Origin: Streptomyces plumbidurans | GTDB lineage: Bacteria; Actinomycetota; Actinomycetes; Streptomycetales; Streptomycetaceae | Direction: 5' to 3' | NCBI RefSeq assembly: GCF_019857225.1 | Contig: NZ_JAFJSY010000027.1 | Span: 37,207 to 101,206, forward strand | DNA: 64,000 nt | In this document: positions 58,645 through 64,000 of the stretch, in pieces | Layout: every line of letters begins with the position of its first letter | Numbering within the stretch: position 1 is the stretch's first letter | Notes under the pieces: model-generated | Told to the model about the DNA's origin: nothing | Seen by the model: the letters and a program-made list of their open reading frames with translations, nothing else | Databases searched by the model: none | Program-made: the position numbers and the translations under genes

Positions 58645-60171
58645 GTGACTTCGCCTGCTCCGACGGACCGTGTTCCGCCCCAGCTCAGCGCGGGGCCGCG
58701 CCCCGCACCGGGCCCGGCCGCCGACGAGGGACTGGCGCGCCGCCTGCGCGCGCTCGCCTGCACCGCACCGCTGCACGACCTCGACACCCGCAAGGCCAAC
58801 CTCGCGGGGGAGTACTCGGTCTACGGCATGGCGGAGGTGGCCCTCGCCGCCATCGACCTGGTCACGCTCAACATGGACTTCGACACGGGCGCCGACCACG
58901 ACCAGATAGTGGCCCGGCTCATCCCGCGCATCGCCGCCCAGGCCCCGCAGCGGCCCGTCGCCGAGCACGAGCGCGTCGCCCGCTGGGTGCTGGAGAACCT
59001 GATCAACGTCGGCAGCGTCGACCGAGGCTTCAGGGCGGTCTACGGCACCTTCACCACCGACGGCAGCTACGTCCGCCGTGACTACGACTTCAAACTGATC
59101 GAGGAAGTGCCGGGCCCCGGCGGCACCGTCTACCTCCGCACGACGGACGAGGCGGTCAACGTCCTGGTCGGCGCCCTGGACACGGACGTCACCAGCGCCC
59201 AGATCGCCGCCGAGGTCAAGCTGGAGGTCCTGATCAACAGGGGCCGCCTCGCCGACGCCCAGCTCGCGGCCGAACAAGCCCGCTACCGCACGGTGCAGTA
59301 TTCGGAGAGCCTGCGCCGGGCCCTCGACGCGACCCGCCGCAACGTCCGGGCGGTGGACTGGCTGAACGCCGTGCCGGACATGATCGCCGAGGCCCTGGAC
59401 CACGTGGCCGACCGCTACCGCCACGAGAACGCGATCCTCACCAACATCCGCAAGGCCCGCGACGAGACCGAGGACGCCGAGCACAAGCGGCGAGCGGCCG
59501 AGCTCGTGGACATCGTGAAGGACTGCATCCGCAGGCACACACAGCTGCAGTCACGGCTCCTGGAGGCCGGCCCGCTGTTCCGCGCCGAACAGGACCGGCA
59601 GGCCTTCGCCACACCCCTGGCCTCGTCCGGGATCGACCTCTACGGCCATCTCCTCGCCCCCGCCCTGCCGTTGCCGCTGGAGCAGGCCGTCCACGTCACG
59701 GACGCGTTCTTCGCGCGCGGGACGGGATTGCGCACACCGGTGTCCGTCCGGGTGTCGGACCTGGTCGACATCCTGCTGACCCCTCCGGTGGAGCGGGAAC
59801 ACCTGGGCGCGGAGATGCCGGAGCCGGACCTCATCGCCACACCGGACGACAGCCGGTTCAGCGAGGAGCAGCTGGCAGCGGCCACCGAGCTGCTGGATCT
59901 GCCGGCGGACGCGCCGCGCCGGCTGTCGGGGCTGCTGGCCGAAGCGCGCCGCCGCGACCCCGATCTGCCGTATCTGGTCGCCCTGCTGGCCGTGCACGCG
60001 GCCAGCCCGCCCGTGGGCACGGCCTACCGCCAGGGCGAGGAGAAGCTGCTGTTCGCCGTGGACGACGGGACGGAGCTGGACGACCCCGAGTTCGGCGGCG
60101 CCGACCTCATCGTCGGCACCGCACTGCTGGACGCGGCAGGGATGGCGGCCGACAGGACGGAGGCGGCGTGA
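58645..60171 (+). CDS. Kleisin-like subunit of an SMC-type complex (candidate)
   Basis: A 508-aa soluble protein. A helical N-terminal part is followed by a winged-helix-like region (GSYVRRDYDFKLIEEVPGPGGTVYLRTTDEAVNVLVGAL), then long amphipathic helices (VTSAQIAAEVKLEVLINRGRLADAQLAAEQARYRTVQYSESLRRAL; HENAILTNIRKARDETEDAEHKRRAAELVDIVK) and a mixed C-terminal domain. Size and layout recall MukF/MksF/JetA kleisins. It opens a three-gene operon with a KITE-like protein and an SMC-like ATPase. No family name is assured. GTG start lacks a ribosome site, consistent with a leaderless message. Confidence 0.7.
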   Translation: MTSPAPTDRVPPQLSAGPRPAPGPAADEGLARRLRALACTAPLHDLDTRKANLAGEYSVYGMAEVALAAIDLVTLNMDFDTGADHDQIVARLIPRIAAQAPQRPVAEHERVARWVLENLINVGSVDRGFRAVYGTFTTDGSYVRRDYDFKLIEEVPGPGGTVYLRTTDEAVNVLVGALDTDVTSAQIAAEVKLEVLINRGRLADAQLAAEQARYRTVQYSESLRRALDATRRNVRAVDWLNAVPDMIAEALDHVADRYRHENAILTNIRKARDETEDAEHKRRAAELVDIVKDCIRRHTQLQSRLLEAGPLFRAEQDRQAFATPLASSGIDLYGHLLAPALPLPLEQAVHVTDAFFARGTGLRTPVSVRVSDLVDILLTPPVEREHLGAEMPEPDLIATPDDSRFSEEQLAAATELLDLPADAPRRLSGLLAEARRRDPDLPYLVALLAVHAASPPVGTAYRQGEEKLLFAVDDGTELDDPEFGGADLIVGTALLDAAGMAADRTEAA

Positions 60172-60223
60172 ACGGCTTCGGGCAGCGTACGGACAAGTGT
60201 GAATGCAGCAAGGAGCGACAGCC

Positions 60224-61114
60224 GTGACCGAGCACGTCGAGTGGAGCGAGCCGGACAGCGGTGCGGCGCCGCCGGCCGCCGCCCCCGTCACGCCGGCCGA
60301 CACCGCCGACGCCGCGCGCCTGGTCGCGTTCGGCCTGCAGCCCAAGCTGCAGCCCGCGCGGGACCAGGAGTACGCCGAGCTGCTGCGCCGCTACCGCGAG
60401 GACCCTCCGTTCGCACGGCTCGCCGACGCCGTGGCCACCGGGCTCGGACTCGTGGTGCTGGAGGTCTCCCCGCGCGCGGGCATGGCCGTCACGGCCGCCG
60501 AGGACTCGGTGTTCGCCGTCCGCATGGGCGACTACGCCCGTCGTACGTCCGCCGACGGCGGTGACCGCTTCCTGCACGGCCTGGCCCATCTCGCCATCGC
60601 CGCCATGGCGTTCCCGCGCCCCGAGGACCTGGCCGACGACGGATACATCGGCCGCGTCTCCGTCAACGGCGTCGACACCTTCGTACGACAGGCCTGCCGC
60701 CGTCTGGAGGAGCGCGCGGAGCAGCACGGCGACAACACCGATCCGGCCACCGACGCACCCGGCCTGGAGGCCGCGTGGCGGATCTGGGTCAGACGCAGCG
60801 CGACCGGCGCCACCAAGGACGCCCGCAGACTGGCCGGTTCGACCACCGGCATCGTCGGCAAGGCCGCGGCGTTCCTGACCGACTCCGGCTTCCTGCAGCG
60901 CACCGGCGACGACAACGGCGGTACGTACCGCACGACCTCCCGCTACCAGCTCCAGGTCCGGGACATGGCGGGCAGCGCCGCGATGGCCGAGCTGCTGGAA
61001 CTGGGCGTCGTCCCGGTCACCGACGGCACACCGACCCTGCTGCCCGCCCAGGACACCGACGACCTGGACCTGGCCGCCGACGCCGGACTGCCGTTCCACT
61101 CGTCCCGCTCCTGA
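60224..61114 (+). CDS. KITE/MksE-like winged-helix subunit (candidate)
   Basis: A 296-aa soluble protein. The N-terminal 40 residues are Pro/Ala-rich, followed by helix-rich segments with a winged-helix appearance (RFLHGLAHLAIAAMAFPRPEDL) and a second one (STTGIVGKAAAFLTDSGFLQRTGDDNGGTYRTTSRYQLQVRDM). Length and position between a kleisin-like gene and an SMC-like gene match MksE/JetB. GTG at 60224 has AAGGAG eight bases upstream; the ATG at 60203 is rejected because the ribosome site lies after it. The gap to the previous gene is 52 nt. Confidence 0.7.
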   Translation: MTEHVEWSEPDSGAAPPAAAPVTPADTADAARLVAFGLQPKLQPARDQEYAELLRRYREDPPFARLADAVATGLGLVVLEVSPRAGMAVTAAEDSVFAVRMGDYARRTSADGGDRFLHGLAHLAIAAMAFPRPEDLADDGYIGRVSVNGVDTFVRQACRRLEERAEQHGDNTDPATDAPGLEAAWRIWVRRSATGATKDARRLAGSTTGIVGKAAAFLTDSGFLQRTGDDNGGTYRTTSRYQLQVRDMAGSAAMAELLELGVVPVTDGTPTLLPAQDTDDLDLAADAGLPFHSSRS

Positions 61115-61151
61115 ACGTCCCCCACCTGCCGAAGACTTACGAGAGTCCGCC

Positions 61152-64000
61152 ATGTACGAGCTGTCCCGGGTCCGCCTCTACTCCATCGGCCCCGCCGGTG
61201 CGCGCTACGCCGACACCGTGCTTGACCTGCGCGGCGTCGGCGAACCCGTACCCGACCCCGCGCCCACCCAGGCGGAGTTCTTCGAGGAGGAGCCGTCCGG
61301 CCCGCCCCGCCGCCCCGCACCCGCCGGCGTGCTCTTCCTGGAGAACGGCGGCGGCAAGTCCGTGCTGCTCAAGCTGATCTTCTCCGTGATGCTGCCGGGT
61401 CACCGCAACACCCTCGGCGGCGCCAGCTCGGGCGTGCTGCGCAAGTTCCTGCTCGCCGACGACTGCGGGCACGTGGCCCTGGAATGGCAGCACACGCTGA
61501 CCGGCGAGTGTGTCGTCGTCGGCAAGGTCAGCGAGTGGCGCGGGCGGCAGGTCTCCAACGACCCACGGAAGTTCGCCGAGGCCTGGTACTCCTTCCGGCC
61601 CGGCCCCGGCCTGGCCCTGGACAACCTGCCCGTCGCCGAGGCCACCGCCGTGCGGCCCGTCACCGAGGGCCAGTCGGGCGCACAGGGCCGCCGGCGCACC
61701 ATGAAGGGCTTCCGAGACGCCCTCACCGAGGCGGGCAAGGCGTACCCCCACCTGGAAGTGCACTGGGAGGAGATCCACGACCGGTGGATCGAGCACCTCG
61801 GCGACCTCGGTCTCGACCCCGAACTCTTCCGCTACCAGCGGGAGATGAACGCCGACGAGGGCGAGGCGGCCGGCCTCTTCGCGGTCAAGAAGGACTCCGA
61901 CTTCACCGACCTGCTGCTGCGCGCCGTCACCGACACCCGGGACACCGACGGCCTCGCCGACCTGGTCGGCGGCTTCGGCAACAAGCTCGGCCGACGTGCC
62001 GAACTGATCGCCGAACGGGACTTCACCGCAGGGTCGGTGGACCTGCTCGGACGCATCGTCGAGGCCGCCGAGGCCCGCGCACGCGCGCGTGACATCCACA
62101 CCGCCGCCGAACGGCGTACGCGCGCCCTGGCCCGCCGGCTGTCCGCGCGCGGCGTGCAGGAGCGGGGCAGGGCCGCCGACCTCGCCCAGCGCGTCACTGC
62201 GGCCGCCTACGCGGTCACCCACTCCGAGTCGGCCCGCGAGCGCAGCGCCCTGATCGCCGCCGAACTCGCCTACCGCAACGCCTCCCTGGCGCTCGGCGCC
62301 GCCGAGAAGTCCGCCGCGGCACAGAAGCGCGAACTCGCCGACGCGCGCACCCTGCACTCCGCCTGGCAGGCCGCCGAGGCGGTGCTGCGCCACCGCGCCG
62401 CCGCCGACCGGGTCGCGCGCGTGACCGCCGCGATCCAGGAGGCCGAGCGGGATGCCGCCCCCGCCCTCGCCGCCCGCACCAAGGCCGCCGTCGATCTCGT
62501 CCGAGCCCTCCACGCGGCCGCGGAGCGCGCCGAGAGCCTCGCCAACGAGGAGGAGGAGCGGTCCGCCGCACTGCAGGAAGCCGGCGAGGCCGCCTACCGT
62601 GACTCGACCGCCGCCGCCACGGAGGCGCAGCGGGCCCGCAGCGAGGTCGGGCATCTGCGCCAGCGCCTGACCGAGGTCGAGCAGGAGACGGCCGAGGCGG
62701 TGCGCGCGGGATGGCTCGACGACAGCGCGCCCGACGCCGACCCGGCCCGCGCCGCCCTCGCGGCCAGCGACGCCGAGAAGACGGCGGTCGCCGCCTGGGA
62801 CACGGCGCGCGAGGCATCGCACCGGGCCGCGGAGCACGCGCGCGAGGCGGCCTCCACGGAGTCCCGTGCCGAGCTGACGGCGGCTCGCGCGGCGGACGCG
62901 GCCACCGCCGCCGAGCGGTCCTACGAGGCCGAGCGCCGCATCGCCGAAGCGCTGGCCGCGGAGGAGCGGCTCGCCGAACTGCTGAGCGTCTCCGGCGCCG
63001 ACCGACCCACCACCGTCCCACGGCCCCGGCAGGAGACCGAGAGCGACCAGGCGGCGCTGACCCCCGAGGAGCTCGACCGTTTCGCCGACGAACTGCGCGA
63101 ACTGCTCGACGACTCCGTCTCGTCCGCCGAACGGCAGCTCTTCGAACTGCGCACCGCCGCGGCCGACGACGCCCGGATCCTCGGCGCGCTCGGAGACGGA
63201 GGGCTGCTGCCGCCCGGCCCGGACGTACTGGCCACCGTGGAGTTCCTCGGCGAGCACGGCATCCCGGCACTGCCCGGCTGGCGCTACCTCGCCCAGGCCG
63301 TCGACCCCGCCGACCACGCGCGCGTGCTGGCCGCCCGGCCGGAACTCGTTGACGGCGTGATCATCACCGATCCCGACACCCACAGCCGCGCCCGCGAGAC
63401 CCTCCGAGATGCGGCCCTGCTGCCGCGCTCGACCGTGGCCGTCGGCACCGCCGCCGCCCTCCTCGCGCCCACCCCGGCCACGGACTCGGGCGACGGCGGC
63501 GACGGCAGCGTCTTCCTCGTACCGCCGAACCCGGCCATGCACGACGAGCACGCCGCCGACGAGGAACGGCAGGCCCTGCGCGCGCGGGCGGCCGAACGGG
63601 ACGAGGAGATCAGGACGCTTGCCGCGCGCCTCGGCAAGGACCGGGAACTGGCGGCTCGCCTGGCCTCCTGGCGCACGGGCTGCCCGGCGGGCCGGCTCGT
63701 CGAACTGGCCCAGGCCGCGCGCGAAGCGCGCGCGTTCGCCGAGGAGGCCGAGACCGAGCTGGCCGAGGCGCGTGCGATCCGGGCCGAGGTCGATGAGACC
63801 GCCGCCGAGGCCGCGCAGGCGCGCGACGAGCGGCAGGAGGCCGCCCAGCGGGCCCGGCGCTCGGCCGACGCCCTCGCGGGGCTCGCCTTCCGGCTGCGCG
63901 AGCGGGCGGGCTGGCAGGTCAAGGTGCGCGAACTGGCCGACGAGGGCGCCGAGTCGGAAGCCCGCGCCCAGGCCTGTCTCGAGCGCGCCCGCGCCGCCGA
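61152..64000 (+). CDS. SMC-like ATPase, partial (runs off the window)
   Basis: The frame stays open from ATG 61152 to the last base, giving 949 codons without a stop. An N-terminal ATPase head begins MYELSRVRLYSIGPAGARYADTV-type text and has Walker A FLENGGGKSVLLK (ENGGGKS at 64-70). Helical, Ala/Glu/Arg-rich coiled coil spans about 290-640. A globular insert at about 640-800 (ILGALGDGGLLPPGPDVLATVEFLGEHGIPALPGWRYLA; LVDGVIITDP) looks like a hinge, and a second coiled coil follows. By SMC symmetry the full protein should be about 1,400-1,500 aa. Subtype is unassigned; MksB/JetC are the nearest concepts. Confidence 0.85.
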   Translation, partial: MYELSRVRLYSIGPAGARYADTVLDLRGVGEPVPDPAPTQAEFFEEEPSGPPRRPAPAGVLFLENGGGKSVLLKLIFSVMLPGHRNTLGGASSGVLRKFLLADDCGHVALEWQHTLTGECVVVGKVSEWRGRQVSNDPRKFAEAWYSFRPGPGLALDNLPVAEATAVRPVTEGQSGAQGRRRTMKGFRDALTEAGKAYPHLEVHWEEIHDRWIEHLGDLGLDPELFRYQREMNADEGEAAGLFAVKKDSDFTDLLLRAVTDTRDTDGLADLVGGFGNKLGRRAELIAERDFTAGSVDLLGRIVEAAEARARARDIHTAAERRTRALARRLSARGVQERGRAADLAQRVTAAAYAVTHSESARERSALIAAELAYRNASLALGAAEKSAAAQKRELADARTLHSAWQAAEAVLRHRAAADRVARVTAAIQEAERDAAPALAARTKAAVDLVRALHAAAERAESLANEEEERSAALQEAGEAAYRDSTAAATEAQRARSEVGHLRQRLTEVEQETAEAVRAGWLDDSAPDADPARAALAASDAEKTAVAAWDTAREASHRAAEHAREAASTESRAELTAARAADAATAAERSYEAERRIAEALAAEERLAELLSVSGADRPTTVPRPRQETESDQAALTPEELDRFADELRELLDDSVSSAERQLFELRTAAADDARILGALGDGGLLPPGPDVLATVEFLGEHGIPALPGWRYLAQAVDPADHARVLAARPELVDGVIITDPDTHSRARETLRDAALLPRSTVAVGTAAALLAPTPATDSGDGGDGSVFLVPPNPAMHDEHAADEERQALRARAAERDEEIRTLAARLGKDRELAARLASWRTGCPAGRLVELAQAAREARAFAEEAETELAEARAIRAEVDETAAEAAQARDERQEAAQRARRSADALAGLAFRLRERAGWQVKVRELADEGAESEARAQACLERARAA

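Noticed and set aside
61137..63551. An 804-codon minus-strand frame opposite the SMC-like gene
   Set aside because: It is Gly/Val/Arg-rich shadow sequence without domains; the plus strand has a Walker A, coiled coils and good GC3.

Overview
The window is high-GC DNA with the codon bias, rare TTA codons, GTG/TTG starts and gene set of a Streptomyces chromosome. The gene order (FMN riboswitch-rib operon, hisE-hisG, two CBS/CNNM proteins, a TPR-AAA protein, a GH18 chitinase, ppm1, rbpA, glycerophosphodiester phosphodiesterase, smeA-sffA) looks like the S. coelicolor region around SCO1400-SCO1445, as far as I remember it. I could not run an alignment, so this is chromosomal core or near-core DNA by recall only. 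I see no insertion sequence, prophage, CRISPR array, rRNA or tRNA.

Layout. 0.2-2.7 kb: a lysine 2-monooxygenase pathway pair (davA-davB). 2.8-13.6 kb: mixed genes, namely an LLM oxidoreductase, a DUF5995 protein, a GH6 glucanase with a TTA codon, a uracil/xanthine permease, an alginate-lyase-like secreted protein, a divergent MFS/ROK pair with a palindromic operator and an octapeptide repeat inside the ROK protein, and an ECF41 sigma factor with its oxidoreductase partner. 13.8-18.9 kb: FMN riboswitch, ribE-ribM-ribBA-ribH, hisE, hisG and a PH-domain protein. 19-32 kb: two CNNM/CBS membrane proteins, a TPR-AAA+ ATPase, a kinase-like P-loop protein, a TTA-containing hypothetical gene, an APC permease, a Tat-type C39-like protease, a 46-aa membrane protein, a TetR regulator, a chitinase with DasR-type direct repeats, and an acyl-CoA dehydrogenase. 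33-42 kb: a DUF-type protein with a phosphotransferase partner, an Lrp regulator, an amidohydrolase, ppm1, fxsA and rbpA (with a textbook SigR promoter and a 26-bp perfect hairpin between fxsA and rbpA), and an MFS protein. 42-49.8 kb: GDPD, the yczE/yczR divergent pair, the sporulation operon smeA-sffA, ankyrin and HEAT-repeat proteins and a 19-codon small ORF. 50-53 kb: a translationally coupled GT4-GT4-SGNH operon. 53-58.5 kb: a 5-oxoproline/D-glutamate gene set (GntR regulator, MFS, D-glutamate-cyclase-like protein, PxpA, PxpB, PxpC) with a perfect palindromic operator. 58.6-64 kb: a three-gene operon encoding a kleisin-like protein, a KITE-like winged-helix protein and a large SMC-like ATPase that runs off the window. 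It resembles MksFEB/Wadjet JetABC in architecture but not in any family I can name, and is the best candidate for an undescribed system here.

Limits: all homology statements come from reading motifs and from recall; no database search, structure prediction or alignment was run. Start sites were chosen from ribosome-binding sites and family length.
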